Shown: piece after piece, positions 18,818 through 27,101 of the stretch
Layout of the letters: every line of letters begins with the position of its first letter
How positions within the stretch are numbered: the stretch's first letter is position 1
Source: Microbacteriaceae bacterium
GTDB lineage: Bacteria; Actinomycetota; Actinomycetes; Actinomycetales; Microbacteriaceae
Direction: 5' to 3'
Assembly: GCA_003852775.1 (NCBI GenBank)
Contig: RDDZ01000012.1
Coordinates: forward strand, 1-56,640
Length of the DNA: 56,640 nucleotides
The notes under the pieces: model-generated
What the model saw: the letters and a program-made list of their open reading frames with translations, nothing else
The model's database searches: none
What the model was told of the DNA's origin: nothing
Position numbers and translations under genes: made by a program

Positions 18818-18850
18818 GTTCACGGCCAGGTCACCGACCGTTAACCTTCC
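18818..18850 (+). promoter_or_regulatory. PHO box: three contiguous 11-bp direct repeats
   Basis: Three head-to-tail units, GTTCACGGCCA, GGTCACCGACC and GTTAACCTTCC, keep an exact 11-bp period in the divergent senX3/phoU gap. This matches the direct-repeat layout recognised by actinobacterial PhoP/RegX3 (consensus near GTTCACC). It suggests autoregulation of senX3-regX3, control of phoU, or both. Confidence 0.72.
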
Positions 18851-18940
18851 CGGGGGACGCTTGCACCGCGGCCGCCCGAGGGGCGTGCCGCCGCACGCCG
18901 ACGGAGCCGGCACGACATCCGGCGGGAGAGGACGGGATCG

Positions 18941-19582
18941 ATGCGCGAGGTGTTCCAGCAGGAGCTGCGCGAGGTGCAGGACCGGCTCGTGGAGATCGCC
19001 GAGCTCGTCGCCGACTCGATCGACAAGGCGACCCGCTCGTTCAACGAGTCGGATGTGTCGCTCGCCGAGGAGGTCATCGAGGACGACCGCCGCATCGACG
19101 TGCTCGCCTCCGAGCTCGACGAGCTCGCCATCACGATCCTCGCGCGCCAGCAGCCCGTCGCCCGCGACCTGCGCATCGTCGTGAGCGCGCTGCGCGTCTC
19201 GGCCTCGCTCGAGCGGATGGGCGACATGGCCGAGCACATCGCGCAGCTCTCGCGCTACCGCTTCCCCGAGCGGGTCGTGCCGAAGGGGCTCGGCAAGACG
19301 TTCCGCGAGATGGGCGAGCTCGACGTGCAGATCGCGCGCGACCTCGTCGAGCTGCTGCGCACGCAGGATCCGGCACTCGCCGGGCACATCCGCGACGAGG
19401 ACGACAAGGTCGACGCCCTGCACCTGAAGGTGTTCGACAAGGTGCTCGGCGAGAAGTGGAAGGGCGAGACGGCCGAGACGGTCGACGCGACCCTCGCATC
19501 GCGCTATCACGAGCGCTTCGCCGACCACGCGGTGTCGATCGCGAAGAAGGTGCAGTACCTCGCGACGGGCGACTGGGCCTGA
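18941..19582 (+). CDS. phoU: Phosphate signalling protein PhoU
   Basis: A 213-residue all-helical protein with the duplicated PhoU three-helix repeat. Metal-binding motifs appear as D-x-x-(I/L)-D (EDDRRIDVLASELDEL) in repeat 1 and EDDKVDALHLKVFD in repeat 2. The family stretch ARQQPVARDLRIVVSALRVSASLERMGDMAEHIA is clear. PhoU links Pst transporter activity to SenX3 and limits phosphate uptake. It is divergent from senX3 across a gap with a PHO box. The ATG follows a GGGAGAGGAC leader. Confidence 0.95.
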   Translation: MREVFQQELREVQDRLVEIAELVADSIDKATRSFNESDVSLAEEVIEDDRRIDVLASELDELAITILARQQPVARDLRIVVSALRVSASLERMGDMAEHIAQLSRYRFPERVVPKGLGKTFREMGELDVQIARDLVELLRTQDPALAGHIRDEDDKVDALHLKVFDKVLGEKWKGETAETVDATLASRYHERFADHAVSIAKKVQYLATGDWA

Positions 19583-19634
19583 GTCCGGGCCGGAGACGAC
19601 CGGGCCGGGCGCCGCGCGGCTCTAGCCTGGGAGG

Positions 19635-20558
19635 GTGACCACCACCTTCCCGACCGACGTCGCATCCGCCTACCGTGACGCCGAGGCGCGCCTGCTCGCC
19701 GAGTACGGCCTCGCCCGCTCCGACGACCGCATGGTCGAGGTGCCTGGCGGTCCGCGCCTGCACGTGATCGAGCTCGCGGGCGACGACCGCCTGCCCGTCC
19801 TCCTGCTGCATGGCATGGCCGCCGTGACCGCCGCGGCGATCCCGCTCATCCCCGCGTTCGGCGGGCGCCGCGTGATCGCGCCCGACTGGCCGGGCCACGG
19901 GCTCTCGGATGCCGCCGAGCTGCCCGGCGACGGCCTGCGCGACATCCCGCTCCCCCTGCTCGACGCCGTGCTGGCGGATGCCGGGGTCGAGCGCGCGCAC
20001 CTCGTGGGCCACTCGATGGGCGCCCAGTTCTCGCTCTACTACGCGCTCGCCCGGCCCGAGCGCGTCGCGAGCCTCACGATCCTCGGGGCCCCGGGCGTCG
20101 CCCTCCCCGGCACGCGCGCGCCGTTCTCGATGCGGCTCATGGCGTTCCCGGGTCTCGCGCAGCTGTTCACGAAGCCCGTGAGCCGCGAGCGCTACGAGGC
20201 CAACAGCGCGATGACGCTCGGTGAGCGCACCGTCGCGGGCTGGCCGCGCGAGCTCGTCGACGTCGGCTGGTACGCGTCGCTGCGGGCCGAGTTCCAGCAG
20301 ACGGCGCCGCGCTACTACCGTGCGCTCGGTCGCCGCGAGCTCACGCTCACGAGCGAGGAGCTCGCCTCCCTCGCGCTGCCCGTGCACGCGCTGTGGGGCG
20401 ACGACGACGTGTTCCTCAAGCCGCCCGCCGGGCGCGCGGGGCTCGCATCCGTCGCCGACCTCACCTTCACCGAGGTGCCGGGCGGCCACGCGCCGTGGCT
20501 CAACAGCCCGGGACCGTCGGAGCAGGCGGTGCGGGCGTTCCTCGACGCGCGGCTGTAA
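19635..20558 (+). CDS. Alpha/beta-hydrolase fold protein
   Basis: A 307-residue cytosolic hydrolase. The oxyanion region is LLLHGMAAV, followed by DWPGHGLS, nucleophile elbow GHSMG (about residue 130), a catalytic-acid candidate in LWGDDDVF and His in PGGHAPWL. A lid of about 90 residues lies between the strands. The substrate is unknown. The GTG start lies six bases after TAGCCT (19623-19628), and the intervening GGGAGG could also act as a ribosome site. It is adjacent and convergent to the SDR gene. Confidence 0.85.
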   Translation: MTTTFPTDVASAYRDAEARLLAEYGLARSDDRMVEVPGGPRLHVIELAGDDRLPVLLLHGMAAVTAAAIPLIPAFGGRRVIAPDWPGHGLSDAAELPGDGLRDIPLPLLDAVLADAGVERAHLVGHSMGAQFSLYYALARPERVASLTILGAPGVALPGTRAPFSMRLMAFPGLAQLFTKPVSRERYEANSAMTLGERTVAGWPRELVDVGWYASLRAEFQQTAPRYYRALGRRELTLTSEELASLALPVHALWGDDDVFLKPPAGRAGLASVADLTFTEVPGGHAPWLNSPGPSEQAVRAFLDARL

Positions 20559-20571
20559 CCGGTCGACACGA

Positions 20572-21438
20572 TCAGAAGCTGGGCTTCACGCCCTTCTTCG
20601 CCGCGTACTCGCGGCCGAGGCGGATGTAGCGGCGCAGGCCCGAGAGGCCCACCTGCTTGGGCCAGTCGTCGCTGCGGAAGTATGCGTCGGTACCGCCGTC
20701 GACGAAGAGCACGGTGCCCGCCATGAAGCCCGAGGCCGGCCCCAGCAGGAACATGACGGCCTCGGCGACCTCCTCGGCCTTGCCGTGGCGGCCGACCGGC
20801 ATGGGGAACGCTTCGATCGCCCCGCGCTGGTGCGGGTCGGCGAGCTGCGCCTCGACCATCGGGGTGAGGATCGCGCCCGGCGCGACGGCGTTGAGGCGGA
20901 TGCCGGCCTCGACCCACTCGGGCAGCACGGCGGCGCGGCGCACCCAGCGGGTGACGGCGATCTTGGAGCCCGCGTAGACCATGGCCGACGCGTTGTCCTT
21001 GAACCTCTTCGTGGCGGCGATCGCCTTCTCGGCGTCGCCGTCGAGGAAGGCGCGGATCGTCTTCTCGGGCACGAGCGGCACGGTCGTGGTCGAGTTCGAG
21101 GAGAACACGACGACGCGCGCCTCGCCGGCCTTCGCGAGGGCGTCGTGCCAGCCGGTCAGCAACTCGACGACGCCGAAGTAGTTGACCTGGGCGATGAGCG
21201 TCTCGCGGCCCGGATGGGGCCCGAGGCCTGCGGCGAGCACGGCGCCGTCGAGGGTGCCACCCGCGCGCTCGAGCACCTCGGCGACGGCCGTAGCGCGGCC
21301 CTCGGCGGTCGACAGGTCGGCGACGACGTCGGCGTCCTTGAGGTCGATGCCGATGACGGTGTGGCCCGCCGCGCGCAGGCGCTCGGCGGACGCCTTGCCC
21401 ATCCCGGACGCGGAGCCGGTGACAGCGTAGGTGCTCAT
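20572..21438 (-). CDS. Short-chain dehydrogenase/reductase
   Basis: A 288-residue classical SDR. It has the NAD(P)-binding TGSASGMG motif (residues 7-14), Asp after beta-2 (IDLKDADVVADLS, suggesting NAD preference), an LAAG core, the active-site Y-A-G-S-K and NAVAPGAILTPM. An extended loop before the active site and the C-terminal tail resemble 3-alpha-hydroxysteroid dehydrogenase-like members. The start overlaps the MarR gene stop by four bases (ATGA), so the two are coupled and MarR probably controls it. Confidence 0.88.
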   Translation of the reverse strand: MSTYAVTGSASGMGKASAERLRAAGHTVIGIDLKDADVVADLSTAEGRATAVAEVLERAGGTLDGAVLAAGLGPHPGRETLIAQVNYFGVVELLTGWHDALAKAGEARVVVFSSNSTTTVPLVPEKTIRAFLDGDAEKAIAATKRFKDNASAMVYAGSKIAVTRWVRRAAVLPEWVEAGIRLNAVAPGAILTPMVEAQLADPHQRGAIEAFPMPVGRHGKAEEVAEAVMFLLGPASGFMAGTVLFVDGGTDAYFRSDDWPKQVGLSGLRRYIRLGREYAAKKGVKPSF

Positions 21439-21950
21439 GGTGTTTCCTCTCGGGTGGTGCGGGCGTCGTCTTCGACGGCGTCCGCGTAGCGGTGCATCAG
21501 TCGGGTGAAGATCGTGCGCTCCTCGTCGGTCCAGCCGTCGAGGAGGCGCTGGGAGAGCCGGTCGCCCTCCTCGTGCAGCACGGTCGCGGCCGCGGCCCCC
21601 TGCTCGGTGAGGGCGACGAGGGTCGCGCGGGCGTCCTCCGGGTCGGGCGTGCGTGTGACGAGCCCTGCGGTGGCGAGCGCCTCGACGAGGCGGCTCGTGG
21701 CAGCGGCGGAGATGCCGAGGATGCCCGCGAGCACGGTGGGTCGCTGCGGTCCCCGCTCGGTGAGCAGGAACATGACCGTGAGGGCGTGCGGCTCATCGGG
21801 CACTCCCGCCGCGCGGGCGAACCGCGACTGGTAGTCGGCGGAGGTCCACGTCGCGGTGACGCGCACGAGTGAGCGGGTGACGTCGTGGCGGTAGGCGGGG
21901 ATGCGCGGGACCTCCCCCGCGGGCTCCGCGCTGTCGAGCTTGCGTGCCAT
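21435..21950 (-). CDS. MarR-family transcriptional regulator
   Basis: A 171-residue winged-helix regulator. The DNA-binding region is VLAGILGISAAATSRLVEALATAGLVTRTPDPEDARATLVALTEQG, followed by a dimerisation helix. The ATG at 21950 is preferred because AGGTGA sits five bases upstream. An in-frame GTG at 21959 lacks such spacing. It is coupled to the SDR gene downstream. A perfect 19-bp dyad overlaps its own promoter, so autoregulation and control of the SDR are likely. The inducer is unknown. Confidence 0.9.
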   Translation of the reverse strand: MARKLDSAEPAGEVPRIPAYRHDVTRSLVRVTATWTSADYQSRFARAAGVPDEPHALTVMFLLTERGPQRPTVLAGILGISAAATSRLVEALATAGLVTRTPDPEDARATLVALTEQGAAAATVLHEEGDRLSQRLLDGWTDEERTIFTRLMHRYADAVEDDARTTREETP

Positions 21951-21960
21951 CCGGCTCACC

Positions 21961-21979
21961 TACTTCCAGAAGGGAAGTA
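21961..21979 (-). promoter_or_regulatory. MarR operator overlapping the marR-SDR promoter
   Basis: TACTTCC-AGAAG-GGAAGTA is a perfect 7-5-7 dyad immediately upstream of the MarR start. On the minus strand a TATACT -10 (21976-21981) overlaps its edge, and a -35-like CTGACC lies 18 bases further upstream (22000-22005). Binding would block the -10/+1 region. Confidence 0.75.
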
Positions 21980-22035
21980 TATCGCGGAAGGACGGCTCAG
22001 GTCAGCGGTGCTGGACTTATCGCTATATTGAGCGA

Positions 22036-22914
22036 ATGTCACGCTTTGCGCTTCAATCAGCCCTCAAGCAACTGCCCACAGCCTTCAACGACGCGATCCT
22101 GCTGAACACGGCGGTGATCGAGAGCCTGGCTCAATTGGTTCAACGTCGTAACGCTGAAGGCAAGTCCGGGTCTGGTCGGCCACAAGCTCCTCACCGCGCC
22201 CTCAATCGCGCGGTCGTCGTCGCGGCCGTTGGCGGGATGGAGGCTTACTTCGAGAGTCTCGCCCAGGTGGCGCTCAACGCCCACGCTTCCGCCGGGGCGA
22301 ACCACCCGCCGCAGCTTGCGGGCTGGTTCACGATCGTCGGCAGCCGGGGCGTGATTCAGACACCAAGCCCGGAGAACATCCGGAAGCTCTACTGGGCCCT
22401 ATTTCACGTGGACCTGATGCCATATTGGGCGATCTCAGTGGGGACCTCTGCCAAGGACCAGGGGGAGGACGGCACTTGGCGCTCGGCTCACAACTTGGTC
22501 CACAAGGGAGAGGACGCGGTCGACTTCCTCAACGCGATGGTGCAAGTGCGCCACTCCTTTGCCCACATGGAAGTGAAAAAGCACAGCGCACCGGGAATGG
22601 CTCTACGCCGCAAGGACGGGACCGTCTCGGTCCAATCGCACCACGCGTTCAACGCCGTGTCGGCCGCAATCCAGATCTCGATTCAATCGACGATCGGCCT
22701 CGCGAACCACCTCGGACTGTCAGGCACCCCCCGCTGGGAGAGCGCCTTCCAGGTCGGCAGCATGCCGATTTCGTACTGGCTCAAGGGTTCTGAGTTCTGG
22801 ACCGACATCGAAAGGAGTTGGCTGGGCAAGTTCCAAGAGCAGGAAGACCTGATCCTCAGCACGGAGCACGACATCCTCGTCCAGGAGAATCCGTCACTGC
22901 TCGAACTCCCCTAG
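22036..22914 (+). CDS. HEPN-like domain protein (orphan)
   Basis: A 292-residue helical protein of unknown function. The N-terminal helices include LNRAVVVAAVGGMEAYFESLAQ. Near the middle, VQVRHSFAHMEV carries an R-x4-H motif typical of HEPN RNases and nucleic-acid-binding HEPN proteins. Base composition is clearly lower in GC than its neighbours (codons such as ATT, TTT, AAA and TTG recur), suggesting acquisition. A TATATT -10 lies exactly six bases before the ATG and there is no ribosome site, so the mRNA is predicted leaderless. No nucleotidyltransferase or antitoxin partner is adjacent. The HEPN assignment is inference from motif and helicity. Confidence 0.65.
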   Translation: MSRFALQSALKQLPTAFNDAILLNTAVIESLAQLVQRRNAEGKSGSGRPQAPHRALNRAVVVAAVGGMEAYFESLAQVALNAHASAGANHPPQLAGWFTIVGSRGVIQTPSPENIRKLYWALFHVDLMPYWAISVGTSAKDQGEDGTWRSAHNLVHKGEDAVDFLNAMVQVRHSFAHMEVKKHSAPGMALRRKDGTVSVQSHHAFNAVSAAIQISIQSTIGLANHLGLSGTPRWESAFQVGSMPISYWLKGSEFWTDIERSWLGKFQEQEDLILSTEHDILVQENPSLLELP

Positions 22915-22935
22915 TCCAGTCCGGCGTCGTCCCGC

Positions 22936-23244
22936 CTAGCTGCCGTGGCCCTCGATCGCGCGCTCGAGGCGCTCGATCTTGCCGTCGATCTCGCCCGAGT
23001 AGCCGGGACGGATGTCGGCCTTGAGCACGAGCGAGACGCGCGAGCCGAAGGCGGCCACGGCCTCCGTCGCGCGCTTCACGACGTCGAACACCTCGTCCCA
23101 CTCGCCCTCGATCTCGGTGAACATCGAGGTGGTGCGGTTCGGCAGGCCCGACTCGCGCACGATCTTGACGGCCGCGGCGACCGCCTCGTGCACCGAGCCG
23201 TCGACGTTGCTGCTGGTGGGGGCGACGGAGAACGCGACGAGCAT
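22936..23244 (-). CDS. Thiamine-binding protein, MTH1187/YkoF (DUF77) family
   Basis: A 102-residue cytosolic protein of the DUF77 ferredoxin-like fold. It begins MLVAFSVAPTSS, followed by SVHEAVAAAVKIVRESGLP and TSMFTEIEGEWDEVFDVVKRA, the canonical family pattern. Members bind thiamine or a related ligand as oligomers, but their physiological role is unsettled. The ATG has CACGAT (23251-23256) six bases upstream. No thiamine-biosynthesis genes or TPP riboswitch occur nearby. Confidence 0.85.
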   Translation of the reverse strand: MLVAFSVAPTSSNVDGSVHEAVAAAVKIVRESGLPNRTTSMFTEIEGEWDEVFDVVKRATEAVAAFGSRVSLVLKADIRPGYSGEIDGKIERLERAIEGHGS

Positions 23245-23307
23245 GCCCCCATCGTGTCACCGATGCCGCGCGCGGCCCACCCTCGGCCTGGGCGCCGTCG
23301 TCCGGCC

Positions 23308-23393
23308 GGCGGGAGCAACCGCACCAGCGGCGGGAGCAACCGCACGACCGGGCGGCGAAGTGTGCAGGCGGCGGGAGAAGTTGCTCCCGCCGC
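23308..23393. repeat. GGCGGGAGCAAC direct repeats plus inverted copy
   Basis: GGCGGGAGCAACCGCAC occurs twice, 21 bp apart (23308-23324 and 23329-23345). A third half-copy reads in inverted form and makes a 10-bp hairpin GCGGCGGGAG / CTCCCGCCGC (23368-23377 and 23384-23393) whose right arm is preceded by GTTG. It lies downstream of gpmA, in the 292-bp gap before the thiamine-binding protein gene. The remaining gap holds only the gpmA terminator and low-complexity GC-rich sequence. Confidence 0.6.
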
Positions 23394-23488
23394 GTGACGA
23401 CTACTCCGCCCGCTCACCCGGGTCAGGCGTTCGCGGGCCCCGGATGACGCACCCGCGGCACGCGGCACGCGGCACCCGCGGAGACGAC

Positions 23489-23518
23489 GGAGGGCGCCGG
23501 CCACAGCCGACGCCCTCC
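23489..23518 (-). terminator. gpmA terminator hairpin
   Basis: GGAGGGCG (23489-23496) pairs perfectly with CGCCCTCC (23511-23518), and a CGG/CCG pairing extends inside. It starts 18 bases beyond the gpmA stop in its direction of transcription. Confidence 0.65.
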
Positions 23519-23536
23519 TGGTACCCGCGGCGCGGG

Positions 23537-24283
23537 TTACTTCTTGCCCTGCGCGGCGACCGCGGCGGCGCCCGCGGCGGCGGCCTCCGGGTCGAGGTAG
23601 CGGCTCGGGCCGGTGGGGCGGAAGTCGTCGTCGAGCTCGTAGACGAGCGGGATGCCGGTCGGGATGTTGAGCTCGGCGATGTCGGCGTCGCTGATGCCCT
23701 CGAGGTGCTTCACGAGCGCGCGCAGCGAGTTGCCGTGGGCGGTGACGAGCACGGTCTTGCCGGCGGCGAGGTCCTTCGTGATGTCCGACTCCCAGTAGGG
23801 CAGCATCCGGTCGATGACGAGCTTCAGGCTCTCGGTGCGCGGGAGGTCGGCGTCGGCGACATCGGCGTAGCGCGGGTCGCCGAACTGCGACCACTCGGCG
23901 TCGTCGGCGAGCGGCGGCGGCGGCACGTCGAACGAGCGGCGCCACAGCATGAACTGCTCCTGGCCGAACTTCTCGAGCGTCTCGGCCTTGTCGAGCCCCT
24001 GCAGCGCACCGTAGTGGCGCTCGTTAAGACGCCAGCTGCGCTTGACCGGGATCCACAGGCGGTCGGCCACCTCGAGCGCGAGGTTGGCGGTCTGGATCGC
24101 GCGCGTCAGCACGCTTGTGTAGAGGATGTCGGGCGCGAGTCCCGACTCGGCGAGCAGCTCGCCGGCGCGCTTCGCCTCGGCGACGCCCTGCTCCGAGAGC
24201 CGCACGTCGACCCACCCTGTGAAGAGGTTCTTCTGGTTCCATTCCGAGTTGCCGTGGCGGAGCAGGATGAGCGTCGAGGTCAT
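23537..24283 (-). CDS. gpmA: 2,3-bisphosphoglycerate-dependent phosphoglycerate mutase
   Basis: A glycolytic enzyme of 248 residues interconverting 3- and 2-phosphoglycerate. It has phospho-histidine motif [10 protein letters not shown] (His about residue 10), [15 protein letters not shown], the [15 protein letters not shown] substrate loop and the second catalytic His in [11 protein letters not shown]. The C-terminus ends in an Ala-rich tail. The ATG has TAGGGT (24290-24295) exactly six bases upstream, and the intervening GGAGG can also serve as a ribosome site. In many actinobacteria gpmA neighbours senX3-regX3/phoU. Here four accessory genes plus the thiamine-binding protein gene intervene. 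Confidence 0.95.
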   Translation of the reverse strand: MTSTLILLRHGNSEWNQKNLFTGWVDVRLSEQGVAEAKRAGELLAESGLAPDILYTSVLTRAIQTANLALEVADRLWIPVKRSWRLNERHYGALQGLDKAETLEKFGQEQFMLWRRSFDVPPPPLADDAEWSQFGDPRYADVADADLPRTESLKLVIDRMLPYWESDITKDLAAGKTVLVTAHGNSLRALVKHLEGISDADIAELNIPTGIPLVYELDDDFRPTGPSRYLDPEAAAAGAAAVAAQGKK

Positions 24284-24337
24284 GCCTCCACCCTAGCGAG
24301 GTGGCACACGCGCCCGGCAGCTAGCGTGGGAGCCGAG

Positions 24338-25144
24338 ATGGCGAGAGCGGCGAAGCCCGAAGGGCGCATCACGCGAGGCACGACGGGCGTGAACCGTCTG
24401 CGACGCGTCGACCGCTGGATCGCGGCGCTCCCCGCCCTGCGCACCGCCGACGACCCGCTCGTCGTCGACCTCGGCTACGGCGCATCCGCGACGACGAGCA
24501 ACGAGCTGCACGAGCGTCTCTCGGCGGTGCGAGCGGATGTCGAGGTGCTGGGCATCGAGATCGACCCGGAGCGCGTGCGCGTCGCATCCGCCGCCGCCCG
24601 GCCGGGCGTGAGCTTCCGGCTCGGCGGCTTCGAGGTGCCGACGGATGCCGGGCGCCGCCCCGCGATCATCCGCGCCATGAACGTGCTGCGGCAGTACGAG
24701 GAGGCGGAGGTCGCGGATGCGTGGGCGCGCATGACCGCCCGGCTCGCCCCCGGCGGGCAGCTCGTCGAGGGCACCTGCAACGAGGTGGGGCGGGTCGGCA
24801 GCTGGGTGACGCTCGACGCGGACGGCCCGCGCACCTTCACGATCTCACTGCGCGTGGCCGAGCTCGAGGAGCCGTCGATCGTGGCCGAGCGGCTGCCGAA
24901 GGCGCTCATCCACCGCAACGTCGAGGGCGAGCGCATCCACGAGCTGCTCGTCGACCTCGACAGGGCGTGGGCGACCCACGCGCCGCTCGGGGTCTACGGG
25001 CCGGTGCAGCGCTGGCAGGCGACCGTGGCATCCGTGCGCGACGGCGGCTGGCCCGTGCTCGACACCCCGCCCCTCGGCGGCCGCGGCCGCTGGCGCCTCG
25101 GCGAGCTCTCGCTGCCATGGTCCGCCGTCGCCCCCGCCCCCTGA
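24338..25144 (+). CDS. Class I SAM-dependent methyltransferase-like protein
   Basis: A 268-residue Rossmann-fold protein. VVDLGYGASATTS provides motif I, IEIDPERV the acidic end of strand 2, and RAMNVLRQY replaces the usual post-strand-4 motif. The substrate is unknown. It begins MARAAKPEGRITRGTTGVNRLRRVDRW, a conserved basic N-terminus in actinobacterial homologues. It is divergent from gpmA, with TAGCGT (24322-24327) upstream. Its 3' end faces ygfZ across a gap with a four-copy nested inverted repeat. Confidence 0.75.
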   Translation: MARAAKPEGRITRGTTGVNRLRRVDRWIAALPALRTADDPLVVDLGYGASATTSNELHERLSAVRADVEVLGIEIDPERVRVASAAARPGVSFRLGGFEVPTDAGRRPAIIRAMNVLRQYEEAEVADAWARMTARLAPGGQLVEGTCNEVGRVGSWVTLDADGPRTFTISLRVAELEEPSIVAERLPKALIHRNVEGERIHELLVDLDRAWATHAPLGVYGPVQRWQATVASVRDGGWPVLDTPPLGGRGRWRLGELSLPWSAVAPAP

Positions 25145-25163
25145 ACCCCTCGCCTCAGCCCCC

Positions 25164-25295
25164 TGAGGTGTCACTTTCCGTCGCCCGCCATCCCGAGCAT
25201 CCGACCGAAAGTGACACCTCACTTCAGGCCGCGCTCTCGAGGTGTCACTTTCGGTCGCGCGCGGCCTCACTCAGGCGACGGAAAGTGACACCTCA
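25164..25295. repeat. Nested inverted repeats, four copies of a GAGGTGTCACTTTC motif
   Basis: Four copies alternate in orientation: copy 1 forward (25164-25185), copy 2 reverse (25201-25221), copy 3 forward (25239-25257) and copy 4 reverse (25274-25295). Copies 1 and 4 are exact 22-nt inverses ending CCGTCGCC. Copies 2 and 3 share a 19-nt inverse core ending CGGTCG. Inner and outer pairs thus differ by matched changes. It lies between convergent genes. The rest of the 241-bp gap (25296-25385) is G/C low-complexity sequence with nothing recognisable. Confidence 0.85.
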
Positions 25296-25385
25296 GTGGC
25301 GGCCGCACGGGGCGGGCGTGCGCACGGGCACGGCGGGGGCGGGCGCACGACGGCGCGCGGGCGCTGGGGCGGCGGGGGCGGCGGG

Positions 25386-26468
25386 TCAGCGACGGACCGC
25401 GCCGAGACGCGGGATGCGGGGCACGTCGGCCGTGGCGCCCGCATCGGGCGGCACGATGAGCTGCTGCGCGGCGGGCACGAGCACGTCGCCCGCGACGACC
25501 GTGAGCTCGGATGCCGGGTCCGCCGAGCGCTTGACGAGCGCGAGCGCGACGGGGCCGAGCTCGTGGTGCCACGCGGACGCCGTGACGCGCCCGACGACGG
25601 CACCCTCGGCATCCGGGCGCCCGAGCCGCACCTCGGAGCCGGCGGGCGGCAGCGCCGCGTCGGTGCCGTCGAGGTGCAGCATGGCGAGGCGGCGCGGCGG
25701 GTGGCCGAGGTTGTGCACCTTGGCGACGGTCTCCTGCCCGCGGTAGCAGCCCTTCGCGAGGTGCACCGCCGAGCGCAGCCAGTCGAACTCGTGCGGGATC
25801 GCGGTGGCGTCGAGCTCGGTCGCGGCGCGCGGACGCCACGCGGCGATCCGCAGCGCCTCGAGCGCGAGCGTGCCCGCGGCGGGCAGCTCGGCGAGCTCGC
25901 CGAGGCGCGCGCGCTCGACGAGCGCCTCGCGGTAGCTCCACCCCTCGGCCGGATGCGCCCCCGTCGCGTACTGGTGCCCGCCCTCCTGCACGGCCGACCA
26001 CGGGTCGACCCACACGAGCGGTACGCCGCTCGGGGCCGCCGTCGCAGCCGGCGCGTCGCCGAAGGTGCCGATCGTCGCGAACTCGGCCGAGCGGTCCGCG
26101 ACCCTCACCTGCAGCATGAACCGCATGCGGTCGAGGAAGGCCGCGAAGGCCGCGCCGGTGCCGGCGTCCATGAGCAGCCACGTCGTCTCGCCGTCGTCGA
26201 GCACGCGCGCGGCGTACTCGATGCGGCCGCTCGGGTCGAGCAGGAGCGTCTCGGCCGAGCCGCCCGGCGCGAGACCGACGAGCGACTGCGAGGTGAGCGA
26301 GTCGAGGAGCTTCAGCCGGTCGGGGCCGTCGAGCGACACGACCTCGCGGTCGGAGAGGTCGACGACCGCCGCGCCCGCCTCGAGGCGGCGCTGCTCGCCG
26401 ATCGGGTCGCCGTAGTGCTCCGGCGGGTCGCCGACGGCGCCGGGTCGCGAGGCGAAGGGGGTAGTCAT
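25386..26468 (-). CDS. ygfZ: YgfZ/GcvT-like folate-binding protein
   Basis: A 360-residue tetrahydrofolate-binding protein of the YgfZ family, involved in Fe-S cluster maintenance. The diagnostic motif KGCYRGQETVAK (about residue 240) carries the essential Cys. The N-terminal GcvT-like domain includes VVDLSDREVVSLDGPDRLKLL. The ATG start overlaps the preceding nitrobindin-like gene by four bases (ATGA), so the two are coupled. This pairing of YgfZ with a nitrobindin is common in actinobacteria and suggests linked roles in protecting iron cofactors, which is inference. Confidence 0.9.
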   Translation of the reverse strand: MTTPFASRPGAVGDPPEHYGDPIGEQRRLEAGAAVVDLSDREVVSLDGPDRLKLLDSLTSQSLVGLAPGGSAETLLLDPSGRIEYAARVLDDGETTWLLMDAGTGAAFAAFLDRMRFMLQVRVADRSAEFATIGTFGDAPAATAAPSGVPLVWVDPWSAVQEGGHQYATGAHPAEGWSYREALVERARLGELAELPAAGTLALEALRIAAWRPRAATELDATAIPHEFDWLRSAVHLAKGCYRGQETVAKVHNLGHPPRRLAMLHLDGTDAALPPAGSEVRLGRPDAEGAVVGRVTASAWHHELGPVALALVKRSADPASELTVVAGDVLVPAAQQLIVPPDAGATADVPRIPRLGAVRR

Positions 26469-27097
26469 TCCAGCCGGGCCAGGCGTGCCGAGGCGTGGGT
26501 GCGCAGATCCTGCCCGAGCGCGGCGATGTCCCACGCCCACAGCAGGTGGTCGTCGACGAGGCCGTAGAGGCGCGTCGCCGCGGAGTACTCCTTCGCGGTC
26601 GCCGAGCGCAGCACGGCATCCGTCGCGAGGTCGATGCGGGGCCCCTTGATCTCGCCGAGGTAGAGCTCGCTCACGCCGCCCGGCTGCACGAGCTGCACCT
26701 CGATGTCGAACGCACCGCGCGGGTTGCGCAGGGTCTCCACGGCGTCGGCGGTCTGGAAGACCGGCTCGGAGGTGCGGGGCAGCATGCCGGGACCGTCGTC
26801 GCCGTCGCCGAGCGAGCGGGAGAGGCGCCAGTAGCCGATCTCGGAGAACAGCTGGCGCGGCTGGGGCGCCTCGGCGTCGTCGGATGCGGCGGCGTCGTCA
26901 CCGGGGATGAGCCACGCGGTGCTCGAGTACTGCAGGTGGGGCGTGCCGTCGTGGCTGAACGCGATGCGCTGGCCGAACTCGTGCTCGCGCACCTCGTCGC
27001 CCACCTTGTAGGCCATGACTCCGCTGCCCTCCCAGACTCCGATCAGCCAGGAGAGGGGGACGAGTTCGGCCGGGAGGTCGACGTCGAGCTCGAACAC
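26465..27097 (-). CDS. Nitrobindin-like FABP-family heme protein
   Basis: A 210-residue beta-barrel of the bacterial nitrobindin/THAP4-like family. The N-terminal signature LIGVWEGSG matches GxWxGxG. Conserved segments such as [12 protein letters not shown] and [31 protein letters not shown] follow. Family members bind ferric heme and react with nitrogen oxides. The proximal His has not been located with certainty here. The start is GTG without a ribosome site, four bases after the upstream small gene, so it is probably translated by coupling. It is coupled to ygfZ downstream. Confidence 0.85.
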   Translation of the reverse strand: MFELDVDLPAELVPLSWLIGVWEGSGVMAYKVGDEVREHEFGQRIAFSHDGTPHLQYSSTAWLIPGDDAAASDDAEAPQPRQLFSEIGYWRLSRSLGDGDDGPGMLPRTSEPVFQTADAVETLRNPRGAFDIEVQLVQPGGVSELYLGEIKGPRIDLATDAVLRSATAKEYSAATRLYGLVDDHLLWAWDIAALGQDLRTHASARLARLE

Positions 27098-27101
27098 CGT
27101 C

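Noticed and set aside
23308-23345. CRISPR-like direct repeats
   Set aside because: Only two 17-nt copies with a 4-nt spacer, and no cas genes anywhere in the window.
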